A stretch of 64,000 nucleotides of DNA from Mesorhizobium sp. M4B.F.Ca.ET.203.01.1.1. GTDB taxonomy: Bacteria > Pseudomonadota > Alphaproteobacteria > Rhizobiales > Rhizobiaceae. Numbering within the stretch: the stretch's first letter is position 1; the number at the start of each line of letters is the position of its first letter. The translations under genes were made by a program, and so were the position numbers. The notes under the pieces were generated by a model, which saw nothing but the letters and a program-made list of their open reading frames with translations, did no database searches and was not told the DNA's origin. Below are positions 42,918 to 55,003 of this stretch, piece by piece. Location of the stretch: contig NZ_SRUO01000022.1 in NCBI RefSeq assembly GCF_004791025.1, forward strand, positions 43,655 to 107,654. The letters are read 5' to 3'.

Positions 42918-43075
42918 GCCCGAAGTTTGGAAGCGAAAGGCCAAGCTGTTGACTCGTAAGGGGAATTCCGGTTCTTCCCCAGAACCCTCCAAATCGCGAT
43001 CGGGACCGCGCGACAATATGCTGACTGGCCTTTTCGGGCGGCAGGCTGGACAGGTCGCAACCACCACAACCAACA

Positions 43076-43122
43076 GACTCTTAGAATCAGAAGACTCTTT
43101 TAAAATAGATATTTGATTTAAG
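43076..43122. promoter_or_regulatory. AT-rich candidate unwinding element with three GANTC sites
   Basis: The only strongly AT-rich stretch of the gap (TTTTAAAATAGATATTTGAT and flanks). GACTC at 43076-43080, GAATC at 43084-43088 and GACTC at 43093-43097 are CcrM-type methylation sites within 22 bp; a fourth GACTC is at 42951. It lies 25-70 bp upstream of hemE. Confidence 0.6.
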
Positions 43123-43146
43123 AGGACCCTCGAGAGGCGACGCTGA

Positions 43147-44178
43147 ATGCCTGGAAAACGGATCATGCTGGACGTTTTGAGGGGCGAGCCTGTCTTTCCC
43201 CCGCCCATCTGGATGATGCGCCAGGCCGGCCGCTATCTGCCGGAGTATAGAGAGACCCGGAAGCGCGCCGGCTCCTTCCTCGATCTCTGCTACGATCCGG
43301 ACCTTGCGGTGGAAGTGACGCTGCAGCCGATCGCGCGCTTCGGCTTCGATGCCTCGATCCTGTTCTCAGATATCCTTGTGGTGCCCAACGCGCTCGGCCG
43401 AGACGTCCGCTTCGAGGAGGGCCGCGGGCCGATGCTGACGCCGATCTCGGCTTCGGAGATTGCGGGCCTCACTGGCGATTTGTTTCACGTGAATCTCGAA
43501 CCGGTCTACGAGACCGTCCGCCGGCTGCGCGCCAAACTGCCTGACGAGACGACGCTGATCGGCTTCTGCGGCGCGCCGTGGACGGTGGCGACCTATATGA
43601 TTGCCGGCCAGGGCACGCCGGACCAGGCGCCGGCGCGGCTTTTCGCCTATCGCGAGCCGGAGGCCTTCGCACGGCTGTTGAAAGTGCTGGCCGATCATTC
43701 GGCCGCTTATCTCATCCGCCAGATCGAAGCCGGCGCCGATGTGGTGCAGATCTTCGATTCCTGGTCCGGTGTTTTGGACGAGCCTTCCTTCCAGGCTTTC
43801 TGCGTCGAGCCGGTGGCCGAGATCGCGAGGCAAGTGAAGGCGGTCCACCCTGATGTTCCGGTCATCGGTTTTCCGAAAGGCGCCGGCGAGCGCTATCGCG
43901 ACTATCGCTCCAAGACCGGCATCACCGGGCTTGGCCTCGACTGGACGGTGCCGCTCTCGATGGCGAAGGAATTGCAGCTTGGCGGCGCCGTGCAGGGCAA
44001 TCTCGATCCGCTTCGGTTGGTGGCCGGCGGCAAGGCGCTGGCCGACGGCGTGGACGCGATCCTGAGGAGGCTGGGCGGCGGGCCGCTGATCTTCAACCTC
44101 GGACACGGCATCACGCCGGAGACGCCGATCGCGCATGTCGAGGCGATGGTGAAACAGGTGCGGAGCGCGACGCGCTGA
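43147..44178 (+). CDS. hemE: Uroporphyrinogen decarboxylase
   Basis: 343 residues. Converts uroporphyrinogen III to coproporphyrinogen III in heme synthesis. Signatures PIWMMRQAGRYLPEYRETR (near residue 20), FGFDASILFSDILVVPNAL, GFCGAPWTVATYMIAGQG and NLGHGITPETPIAHVEAMV. The first rightward gene from the origin. Its TGA shares a base with the hemJ ATG. A parS-like site lies inside the coding sequence at 43481. Confidence 0.97.
   Translation: MPGKRIMLDVLRGEPVFPPPIWMMRQAGRYLPEYRETRKRAGSFLDLCYDPDLAVEVTLQPIARFGFDASILFSDILVVPNALGRDVRFEEGRGPMLTPISASEIAGLTGDLFHVNLEPVYETVRRLRAKLPDETTLIGFCGAPWTVATYMIAGQGTPDQAPARLFAYREPEAFARLLKVLADHSAAYLIRQIEAGADVVQIFDSWSGVLDEPSFQAFCVEPVAEIARQVKAVHPDVPVIGFPKGAGERYRDYRSKTGITGLGLDWTVPLSMAKELQLGGAVQGNLDPLRLVAGGKALADGVDAILRRLGGGPLIFNLGHGITPETPIAHVEAMVKQVRSATR
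43481..43496. promoter_or_regulatory. parS-like site inside hemE
   Basis: TGTTTCACGTGAATCT matches 14 of 16 bases of parS (TGTTTCACGTGAAACA). It is the site nearest the origin, 335 bp past the oriC gap. Confidence 0.6.
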
Positions 44179-44708
44179 TGGCTGACAATACCAACAGCAC
44201 CGGCCAGGCGATGAAGCGCATGGTGATTGGCATCGCCGCTCTGGTCGTCGCGACCGCGCTGCTTTACTTCGTGGCGTCCGACGGCTTCTACCTGTGGGCC
44301 AAGGCCATCCATGTCATCGCCGTCATCTCGTGGATGGCCGGCATGCTCTATCTGCCCCGGCTCTTCGTCTATCATGCCGATGCCGAGAAGGGATCGGCGC
44401 AGTCGGAAACCTTCAAGGTTATGGAGCGCCGGCTGCTCAGAGCCATCATCAATCCGGCGATGATCGCGACCTGGGTGTTCGGGCTCTGGCTGGCATGGAA
44501 GGGCTTTGCTTTCCATGGCGGCTGGCTGCACGCCAAGATAGCGCTGGTCCTCGTTTTGTCGGGGCTGCATGGCTATCTCGCCGGGGCGGTGCGCAAATTC
44601 GCCGAGGACAAGAATGAAAAGCCGGCGCGCCACTGGCGGATCGTCAATGAGATCCCCACATTGCTGCTGATCGTCATCGTCATCCTGGTCGTCGTGAAGC
44701 CGTTCTGA
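44178..44708 (+). CDS. hemJ: Protoporphyrinogen oxidase HemJ
   Basis: 176 residues, start overlapping the hemE stop by one base. Four to five membrane helices: MVIGIAALVVATALLYFVAS, the conserved KAIHVIAVISWMAGMLYLPR with the functional histidine, RRLLRAIINPAMIATWVFGL, LHAKIALVLVLSGLHGYLAG and the C-terminal IPTLLLIVIVILVVVKPF. HemJ oxidises protoporphyrinogen IX in place of HemG/HemY in most alphaproteobacteria. The hemE-hemJ coupling fits the pathway. Confidence 0.94.
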   Translation: MADNTNSTGQAMKRMVIGIAALVVATALLYFVASDGFYLWAKAIHVIAVISWMAGMLYLPRLFVYHADAEKGSAQSETFKVMERRLLRAIINPAMIATWVFGLWLAWKGFAFHGGWLHAKIALVLVLSGLHGYLAGAVRKFAEDKNEKPARHWRIVNEIPTLLLIVIVILVVVKPF

Positions 44709-44764
44709 AGCTTCCCGCGACGGCGCAAAAGGCGGCTTGCTCTTTCAGACGAGCGACGATAAAA

Positions 44765-44784
44765 GACGGGTCTTCCTTCCCGTC
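44765..44784 (+). terminator. Hairpin in the rho leader
   Basis: GACGGG / CCCGTC stem with an eight-base loop (44765-44784), followed 13 bp later by a T-run at 44799-44803 region. Lies in the 168-bp gap between hemJ and rho. Could end hemEJ transcripts or take part in rho autoregulation; weak support. Confidence 0.4.
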
Positions 44785-44876
44785 ATGCGCCGCCCCATTT
44801 TTTCGCTTTCGGCCGCGCCCGGCATTTGTCGCATCCAGCCGATTTTTCTCCCCAAAGCCTACCCAGAGTCCATCTA

Positions 44877-46142
<1,266 letters not shown>

Positions 46143-46148
46143 TTGGGC

Positions 46149-46195
46149 TATCCTCCCCCTTGTGGGGAGGGTCGGTCCGCATAGCGGGGGGAACT
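46149..46195. repeat. Partial family D repeat
   Basis: CCTCCCCCTTGTGGGGAGGG followed by TCGGTCCGCATAGCGG matches the ends of the 13011 element but lacks the second outer arm. Lies between the convergent rho and yyaL-like stops; the hairpin may terminate rho. Confidence 0.65.
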
Positions 46196-46311
46196 CCCCT
46201 CGCCTTCGTCAGGAAATCTCTCGGTCGTTGGCAGCCAATCGCAGGAGTTGGCGCAGCGCCAGCGCTTGAAGCTGCGAGCCAGCTGAGAAACGCTTCGTAG
46301 GCCGCTTCCGA

Positions 46312-48330
<2,019 letters not shown>

Positions 48331-48391
48331 GACGGCAAGCTCGGTTAACAGAGTTGCGCGGGAAGCTAGGGCGGTTCGGTAGAGCGGGCAA

Positions 48392-49723
48392 ATGATTTTG
48401 AGCGATTCGATTGTTGCCTTGTCCAGCGGCCGCTTGCCGGCCGGCATCGCGGTCATCCGCATTTCCGGCCCCAAGACTCGATTCGTGGTCGAAACGATCG
48501 CCGGCGGCATGGTCAAGGAGCGCGCCGCCGCCTATCGCAAGCTCATCGCGACGGACGGATCGGTGATTGACCACGGCGTCGTTCTCTTCTTCCCCGGACC
48601 GGGCAGCTTCACCGGAGAGGACGTCGCCGAGTTCCAGGTGCATGGCGGCCGCGCCGTGGCGGCGAAGATGCTGGAGACCATCGCCGGTTTTGAAGGTGTC
48701 AGGCATGCGGAGCCCGGCGAATTCACGCGCCGCGCCTTTCTCAACGGCAGGCTCGACCTGGTCGAGACCGAAGCACTGGCCGATCTCGTCAATGCCGAGA
48801 CCGAGGCGCAGCGGCGTTTTGCCGTGCGCAATGCCGAGGGGGCGCAGAGCGAGCTATACGCCGAATGGCGGCGGCGGCTGATCCATGCGCGGGCGATGAT
48901 CGAGGCGGAGATCGACTTTGCCGAAGAGGATGACGTGCCGGGATCCGTTTCGGACGCGGTCTGGTCGGATGTGCGGGCTTTGATCGGCGAGATCGATCGC
49001 CACGTCGACGGGTTCCGAGCCGCCGAGATCATCCGCGACGGATTTGAGGTCGTCATCCTCGGCGCGCCGAATGCCGGGAAATCCAGCCTTTTCAATGCGT
49101 TGGCCAAGCGGGAGGCGGCGATCGTGACGGACGAGCCGGGCACGACGCGCGATCTGCTCGAAGTGGTGCTGGACCTCGAAGGGATGCGAGTCCGGGTCAC
49201 CGATACGGCCGGCCTGCGCGCGGCGCCCGGCAAGGTGGAGGCGATCGGCATCGAGAAGGCGCGGGCCAAGGCGGGCGGCGCCGACCTTCTGCTGCTGCTG
49301 GAGGATATGGCGTTGCCCGTCGATCCTGGCGCGGTGCCGTCCGATGCGCCGCTGCTGAGGATCGGGGCAAAGGCGGACCTGGTTGCGGGTGAACTGCTTG
49401 TTGATCGCGCGCAACTCTATGACGTGGTGATCTCGATCAGGACTGGCACCGGGCTGTCCGATCTGCTGGCGGAGGTCGGCCGTCGCGCCGCAGCTTCTGT
49501 TGGCGAGATCGGCGACGTGCTGCCGTCGCGCTTGCGCCATGTCGAATTGCTCAAGGATGCAAATGATCACCTGCGAACGGCGCTGGCCGGGCACGAGCGA
49601 GGCCAGGAGTTGCGCGCCGAAGAGCTTCGCCTGGCCTCGGACCGACTCGGACGAATCACCGGCGCGGTCGATGTGGAAGACATGCTCGACGTCATCTTTT
49701 CGCAGTTCTGCATCGGTAAATGA
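48392..49723 (+). CDS. mnmE: tRNA modification GTPase MnmE
   Basis: 443 residues. With MnmG it installs the 5-carboxymethylaminomethyl group on U34 of tRNAs. N-terminal folate-binding part with SSGRLPAGIAVIRISG and the GEFTRRAFLNGRLDLVETEA helix; G domain with G1 LGAPNAGKSSLFNAL (about 226), GTTRDLLEV, DTAGLR; the C-terminal motif ends FCIGK, with the catalytic Cys. The stop codon lies within the first parS-like site. 172 bp upstream of mnmG. Confidence 0.96.
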   Translation: MILSDSIVALSSGRLPAGIAVIRISGPKTRFVVETIAGGMVKERAAAYRKLIATDGSVIDHGVVLFFPGPGSFTGEDVAEFQVHGGRAVAAKMLETIAGFEGVRHAEPGEFTRRAFLNGRLDLVETEALADLVNAETEAQRRFAVRNAEGAQSELYAEWRRRLIHARAMIEAEIDFAEEDDVPGSVSDAVWSDVRALIGEIDRHVDGFRAAEIIRDGFEVVILGAPNAGKSSLFNALAKREAAIVTDEPGTTRDLLEVVLDLEGMRVRVTDTAGLRAAPGKVEAIGIEKARAKAGGADLLLLLEDMALPVDPGAVPSDAPLLRIGAKADLVAGELLVDRAQLYDVVISIRTGTGLSDLLAEVGRRAAASVGEIGDVLPSRLRHVELLKDANDHLRTALAGHERGQELRAEELRLASDRLGRITGAVDVEDMLDVIFSQFCIGK

Positions 49724-49736
49724 CTCACGTGAAACA
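49721..49736. promoter_or_regulatory. parS-like site 1 of the mnmE/mnmG triplet
   Basis: TGACTCACGTGAAACA, 14/16 to parS with an intact right half-site. It includes the TGA stop of mnmE and starts exactly 40 bp before the next site. Confidence 0.65.
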
Positions 49737-49760
49737 TTGCCGGGCTGGCTTTGGCGCAGA

Positions 49761-49776
49761 TGATTCACGTGAAACA
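49761..49776. promoter_or_regulatory. parS site 2 of the triplet
   Basis: TGATTCACGTGAAACA, 15/16 to parS, in the gap between mnmE and mnmG, 40 bp from both neighbours. Confidence 0.85.
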
Positions 49777-49800
49777 CTAGGTCTAGCACCGCAGTCGCAT

Positions 49801-49816
49801 TGTTTCACGTGAAACG
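49801..49816. promoter_or_regulatory. parS site 3 of the triplet
   Basis: TGTTTCACGTGAAACG, 15/16 to parS, 80 bp upstream of the mnmG start. Read through in frame it would give MFHVKR, which explains a spurious upstream extension of mnmG. Confidence 0.85.
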
Positions 49817-49895
49817 AGTCGGTGTTGCATCCTTGACAGCGAAGCCTCGCGGGGACATCTCTCCGGGCAACTTCAGGATTTTGGACTCGAAAAAG

Positions 49896-51770
49896 ATGAA
49901 CGATCACTATGATGTGGTTGTGGTGGGCGGCGGCCATGCCGGTTGCGAGGCGGCCAGCGCCGCCGCACGCGCGGGCGCCAGGACGGCGCTGGTGACCCTG
50001 CGTTTCGACACAATCGGCGTCATGTCCTGCAATCCGGCGATCGGCGGCCTCGGCAAGGGCCACCTGGTGCGCGAGATCGACGCCATGGACGGGCTGATGG
50101 GCCGCATCGCCGATGCGGCAGGCATCCAGTTCCGCTTGCTCAACCGCCGCAAGGGTCCGGCCGTGCGCGGCCCGCGCACGCAAGCCGACCGCAAGCTCTA
50201 TCGGTTGGCCATGCAGGAAGCGATTCGGCAGCAGAACGATCTCGAGGTGATCGAGGGCGAAGTTCTCGACTTTGAGATCGCGAAAGGGCGGATCGCGGCC
50301 GTTCAGATCTCGGGCGATCGCCGCCTGGCTTGCGGCGCGGTGGTGCTGACCACCGGCACCTTCCTGCGCGGATTGATCCATATCGGCGAGAAGAAGATCG
50401 TCGCCGGCCGCATGAACGAGCAGGCGAGCCTTGGCCTGTCGGCAACGATGAGCCGCGCGGGATTCACGCTTGGGCGCCTCAAGACCGGGACGCCCCCTCG
50501 CCTCGACGGCCGCACCATCGACTGGGCGTCGCTGGAAAGCCAGGCGGCGGACGAGGAACCGGTGCCGTTCTCGCTGCTGACCGACGCGATCCAGAACCCG
50601 CAGATCGATTGCGGCATCACCCGCACGACGCCGGCCACGCATGAGCTGATCCGCGCCAATCTCGGCCGCTCGGCGATGTATTCCGGCTCGATCGAAGGCG
50701 TCGGGCCGCGCTACTGCCCGTCGATCGAGGACAAGATCGTCAAGTTCGGCGACCGTGAAGGCCACCAGATCTTCCTGGAGCCCGAAGGTCTCGATGACGA
50801 CACCGTCTACCCGAACGGCATCTCGACCTCGCTGCCGGAGGATGTGCAACTCGACATATTGAAGTCGATCCCGGGGCTGGAGCGGGCAACCATGCTGCAG
50901 CCGGGCTATGCCATCGAATACGACCATGTCGATCCGCGCGAGTTGTTGCCGACGCTGGAGACGAAGCGGATCGGCGGCCTGTTCCTCGCCGGACAGATCA
51001 ACGGCACGACCGGCTATGAGGAGGCCGGCGCGCAAGGTCTGCTCGCCGGCCTCAACGCCGCGCGCAAGGCATCCGGCAACGAGCAGATCGTGCTCAGCCG
51101 CACCGAAGCCTATATCGGCGTGATGGTCGACGACCTCACCAGTCGCGGCATTGCCGAGCCCTATCGCATGTTCACCTCGCGCGCCGAGTTCCGCCTGTCG
51201 CTGAGAGCCGACAATGCCGATGAGCGGCTGACCCCGATGGCGGACCGACTGGGGATCGCGTCAATGGAACGGATGCGGCGCTTCAACGGGATGAACGAGG
51301 ATCTTGCCAAGGCGCGGGAACTGGCATCGAGCGTGCTGTTCACGCCCAACGAGGCGGCGCGGCATGGGCTGGAGATCAACAGGGATGGCGTGCGCCGTTC
51401 CGCCTATGAGCTGCTCGCCTACCCCGGTGTCGATGTTGCCTGGCTGGCGCGCATCGAGCCGCGCTTCGGCTCAATCGATGCGAAGACGGCGGAGCGCCTC
51501 GAAACGGAAGCGAAATATTCGGTCTATCTGGACCGCCAGCAGGCTGATGTCGCGCAGATCAGGCACGAGGAAAGCCGATTGATCCCCGCATCGCTGGATT
51601 TCGCCGACGTTCCCGGCCTGTCCAATGAACTGAAGCAGAAGATGAAGACGCGGCAGCCGCGCTCCATCGCCGATGCGCAGCGCATGGAGGGCATGACGCC
51701 GGCGGCGCTGGCGATCATCGTCGCCCACGTCCGCAACGCCGAAGCCGCCGCGCAGAGGCATGTCGCGTGA
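49896..51770 (+). CDS. mnmG: tRNA uridine-5-carboxymethylaminomethyl modification enzyme MnmG
   Basis: 624 residues from MNDHYDVVVVGGGHAGCEAA; a frame open 32 codons further upstream begins inside a parS site and is rejected. FAD-binding N terminus VVVVGGGHAGCEAASAAARA, CNPAIGGLGKGHLVREIDAM, ARGPRTQADRKLYR-like segment, MLQPGYAIEYDHVDPREL, GQINGTTGYEEAGAQGLLAG and C-terminal helical MnmE-binding region. Partner of MnmE. The stop overlaps the rsmG GTG by four bases. Confidence 0.96.
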   Translation: MNDHYDVVVVGGGHAGCEAASAAARAGARTALVTLRFDTIGVMSCNPAIGGLGKGHLVREIDAMDGLMGRIADAAGIQFRLLNRRKGPAVRGPRTQADRKLYRLAMQEAIRQQNDLEVIEGEVLDFEIAKGRIAAVQISGDRRLACGAVVLTTGTFLRGLIHIGEKKIVAGRMNEQASLGLSATMSRAGFTLGRLKTGTPPRLDGRTIDWASLESQAADEEPVPFSLLTDAIQNPQIDCGITRTTPATHELIRANLGRSAMYSGSIEGVGPRYCPSIEDKIVKFGDREGHQIFLEPEGLDDDTVYPNGISTSLPEDVQLDILKSIPGLERATMLQPGYAIEYDHVDPRELLPTLETKRIGGLFLAGQINGTTGYEEAGAQGLLAGLNAARKASGNEQIVLSRTEAYIGVMVDDLTSRGIAEPYRMFTSRAEFRLSLRADNADERLTPMADRLGIASMERMRRFNGMNEDLAKARELASSVLFTPNEAARHGLEINRDGVRRSAYELLAYPGVDVAWLARIEPRFGSIDAKTAERLETEAKYSVYLDRQQADVAQIRHEESRLIPASLDFADVPGLSNELKQKMKTRQPRSIADAQRMEGMTPAALAIIVAHVRNAEAAAQRHVA

Positions 51771-52408
51771 GTGCTGCGTCATGGGAGAGCCTGCAGGAAG
51801 CGGCGGGCCCGGTTTCACGTGAAACATTCGAGCGTCTGGTTGCCTTCGAACAGCTGTTCCTGAAATGGAACCGCAGCATCAACCTCGCCGCGCCGTCGAC
51901 CCTGGACGATGTCTGGCGCAGGCACATACTGGATAGCGCGCAGCTCGCCCGAATCGAGCCCGAGGCCAGACGCTGGGTCGACCTCGGTTCGGGCGGCGGC
52001 TTTCCCGGACTGGTGCTGGGCTTCCTGCTAGCCGAGCGCGACGGCGCGTCTATCGACCTGGTCGAAAGCAACCGCAAGAAGGCGTCGTTCCTGCAAGCGG
52101 TCGTCGGCCAGTTCGGGCTGCCGGCGCGAGTCGTCGCGCGGCGCATCGACGACAGCTATCCGCTTGTTGCGGCACCGGAAATCGTCACGGCGCGAGCGCT
52201 TGCGGCTTTGCCGGCGCTGCTCGACCTAGCGGCGCCGTGGCTGACCAAAGGGGCGCGCGCGCTTTTCCACAAAGGCCGGGATTACCGGGCCGAGGTGGAA
52301 GAAAGCACTCACCGCTGGGCATTCGATCTGGTAGAACATCCAAGCTTGACCGACCCTCATGGCGTCATCCTCGAAGTCACCCATCTGCGCCCGGCGACCC
52401 CGCAATGA
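51767..52408 (+). CDS. rsmG: 16S rRNA (guanine527-N7)-methyltransferase
   Basis: 213 residues, GTG start overlapping mnmG (GTGA). SAM motif WVDLGSGGGFPGLVLGFLLA (about 66-85), preceded by NRSINLAAPSTLDDVWRRHI and followed by VESNRKKASFLQAVV; C-terminal GARALFHKGRDYRAEVEE. Its first codons include a parS site, read as GPVSRETFERL. ATGA overlap leads into parA. Confidence 0.95.
   Translation: MSAASWESLQEAAGPVSRETFERLVAFEQLFLKWNRSINLAAPSTLDDVWRRHILDSAQLARIEPEARRWVDLGSGGGFPGLVLGFLLAERDGASIDLVESNRKKASFLQAVVGQFGLPARVVARRIDDSYPLVAAPEIVTARALAALPALLDLAAPWLTKGARALFHKGRDYRAEVEESTHRWAFDLVEHPSLTDPHGVILEVTHLRPATPQ
51811..51826. promoter_or_regulatory. parS site inside rsmG
   Basis: GGTTTCACGTGAAACA, 15/16 to parS, at codons 15-20 of rsmG and about 0.6 kb upstream of parA. 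Confidence 0.85.
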
Positions 52409-53223
52409 ATCACTGGCATAGACCCATGAAAACTGGACCTCGAATCATCACCGTAGCCAACCAGAAGGGCGGCGTCGGCAAGACGACGACCGCCATCAAC
52501 CTGGCGACGGCGCTGGCGGCGATCGGCGAACAGGTGCTGATCGTCGACCTCGATCCGCAAGGCAATGCCAGCACCGGGCTCGGCATCGACCGCAAGGACC
52601 GCACCGTCTCCTCCTACGACGTGCTGACCGGCGAGCTCGATCTCGAAGCGGCGGCGGTGCCGACGGCGGTGCCGGGCCTCTCGATCGTCCCGTCGACGCT
52701 CGATTTGCTCGGCATCGAGATGGAGATCGCCTCGGCGCCGGACCGGGTGCTTCGGCTGCGCAACGCGTTGCGCGCGGCGGCCGAGCGTTCGGCGCCTTTC
52801 GGCTATGTGCTGATCGACTGCCCGCCGTCGCTCAACCTTTTGACCTTGAATTCAATGGCGGCAGCCGATTCCGTTCTCGTGCCGCTGCAGTGCGAGTTCT
52901 TCGCGCTCGAAGGTCTCAGCCAGCTGCTCGAGACGGTCGAGCAGGTGCGCCGCACGATCAACCCGGATCTCACCATCCAGGGCATCGTGCTCACCATGTA
53001 CGATGGCCGCAACAACCTCGCCAACCAGGTGGTGCAGGACGTGCGCACGCATATGGGCGACAAGGTCTATGAGACGATCATCCCGCGCAATGTCCGCGTT
53101 TCCGAGGCGCCCTCCTACGGCAAGCCGGCGATCCTCTACGACCTCAAATGCTCGGGCAGCCAGGCCTATCTGCAGCTCGCTTCCGAAGTGATCCGCCGCG
53201 AGCGCAAATTGCGCGCCGCCTGA
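52405..53223 (+). CDS. parA: Chromosome partitioning ATPase ParA
   Basis: 272 residues if the ATG in the ATGA overlap with rsmG is used; ATG at 52426 (MKTGPRIITVANQ) would give 265, closer to Caulobacter ParA. Deviant Walker A KGGVGKTTTAINLATALA, VLIVDLDPQGNASTGLG, LIDCPPSLNLLTLNS, and C-terminal FYDLKCSGSQAYLQL-type tail. A DNA-binding ATPase whose gradient moves ParB-parS complexes. Directly followed by parB. Confidence 0.96.
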   Translation: MNHWHRPMKTGPRIITVANQKGGVGKTTTAINLATALAAIGEQVLIVDLDPQGNASTGLGIDRKDRTVSSYDVLTGELDLEAAAVPTAVPGLSIVPSTLDLLGIEMEIASAPDRVLRLRNALRAAAERSAPFGYVLIDCPPSLNLLTLNSMAAADSVLVPLQCEFFALEGLSQLLETVEQVRRTINPDLTIQGIVLTMYDGRNNLANQVVQDVRTHMGDKVYETIIPRNVRVSEAPSYGKPAILYDLKCSGSQAYLQLASEVIRRERKLRAA

Positions 53224-53268
53224 TGCCGGCCAAACGCCGATTCGATACCGAAACGATCTGGACAGATT

Positions 53269-54153
<885 letters not shown>

Positions 54154-54215
54154 GGTGTCGAGATTTCAGGACATTTAGCCGGCTAATAAAGTTTCGGCTT
54201 AAGATGAGAAGCGAG

Positions 54216-54246
54216 GAAGGGCTGGCATCCGCCGGCCCTTCGTTTT
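54216..54246 (+). terminator. Intrinsic terminator after parB
   Basis: GAAGGGCTGGC (54216-54226) and GCCGGCCCTTC (54231-54241) form an 11-bp stem with one G-U pair and loop ATCC, followed by GTTTT. Ends the mnmE-to-parB direction transcript. Confidence 0.85.
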
Positions 54247-54269
54247 GTGACCCATCCGCCCTCCGCCGG

Positions 54270-54475
54270 CTCTTTTCCTCTCCCTCCGGAGGGGGGAGAG
54301 GTGGCACTGCGAAGCGGCGACGGAGTGGGGGAAGGCGGTTCTTAAATACGCCGACGCCGACAATTCATCATCAGGGCCAGGCATCACCCCGCCAGAAACA
54401 AAGACGCCGGCGCTGGTCGACCCCTTTCCGTCGAGCTTCGCTCGACACCTCTCCCTTGATCGACGGGGGAGAGGA
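54270..54475. repeat. Intergenic palindromic repeat, family C, copy 2
   Basis: Arms TCTCCCTCCGGAGGGGGGAG (left) and TTGATCGACGGGGGAGAGG (right) with GGCACTGCGAAGCGGCGACG-type flanks; related to the 4085 element. It occupies most of the 431-bp gap 54154-54584, which otherwise holds the parB terminator and an E-type fragment. Confidence 0.7.
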
Positions 54476-54507
54476 ACGGCGCCCGTCACTTCGACCGCCC
54501 GGCTCAG

Positions 54508-54570
54508 CGGTTTTCCGTCCGGAATTGCTCCAAAACAATGAGATAGGGCGGTTCAGCGTTCCTGAAACGC
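54508..54570. repeat. Family E fragment with an adjoining short palindrome
   Basis: CGGTTTTCCGTCCGGAATTG at 54509 is the inverse of part of the 22206 element. GCGTTCCTGAAACGC follows at about 54557 as a small palindrome. Confidence 0.55.
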
Positions 54571-54584
54571 GCTCGTCCCGGTCG

Positions 54585-54794
54585 CTAGGCGTCGTCCGTA
54601 TCTTCGTTTGTCCGGTTGCTGTGCATCAGCTTCGACCGGACAAGCAGTACGGAAATGACGATCGCCACGATTGGGCTTGCCATGAACACGATGTCGTCCA
54701 ACGCGCGGCCGAAGGACAGGCGAGCGGTGACCTGCCAGAGGACAACCGTCAAGAACACGCTGAAAAAGAACCCGATAACGACTTTCTTGGTCAT
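54585..54794 (-). CDS. Small two-helix membrane protein
   Basis: 69 residues from MTKKVVIGFFFSVFLTVVLW, with a G-rich GGGGGTGAA just upstream; the longer open frame has no support. Two membrane helices (about 4-22 and 34-55, FMASPIVAIVISVLLVRSK) and an acidic tail NRTNEDTDDA. Unknown family. Lies between parB and holA on the leftward strand. Confidence 0.65.
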   Translation of the reverse strand: MTKKVVIGFFFSVFLTVVLWQVTARLSFGRALDDIVFMASPIVAIVISVLLVRSKLMHSNRTNEDTDDA

Positions 54795-54906
54795 TTCACC
54801 CCCCCGAATCGCCCCTGAAACACCTGGCGCGAGCCAGCCAATCCCAATTTGAGGTTGAAGTCTGTAGTGCGGCACAGCGCTTCATGGAATCCGGGTCTGC
54901 CCCTAA

Positions 54907-54969
54907 GTGTTTGTTATTGCGCAATCCCGTATGGAAAACCGCCGGCCACTTTTCCTGGAATTGCTCTAA
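54907..54969. repeat. Dispersed palindromic repeat, family E, copy 2
   Basis: TTGTTATTGCGCAATCCCG, GGAAAACCGCCGGCCAC and TTTTCCTGGAATTGCTC parallel the element at 22206. Lies downstream of the holA stop. Confidence 0.75.
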
Positions 54970-55003
54970 TAGGCGACCGGGACTGCATTCAGGCGAAGAC
55001 GGC

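Larger units (their letters stand above)
42745..43146. other. Chromosomal replication origin (oriC)
   Basis: A 402-bp gap between divergent DUF299 and hemE genes, the position of the Caulobacter origin. It contains DnaA-box-like 9-mers (42772-42917), tandem CTGGGGA repeats at about 42870-42893, a GGTTCT/AGAACC hairpin (42970-42986), an AT-rich stretch (43076-43122) and four GANTC sites. Leading-strand genes diverge from it on both sides and parS sites and parAB lie within 11 kb. The sequence elements are seen; origin function is inferred from synteny. Confidence 0.8.

Noticed and set aside
43100..43121. CtrA box in the origin AT-rich stretch
   Set aside because: Two TTAA motifs are present but 14 bp apart, not 7, so the consensus is not met.
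49800..49895. N-terminal extension of mnmG from a TTG at 49800
   Set aside because: The extra residues come from translating a parS site and have no counterpart in MnmG; the conserved start is at 49896.
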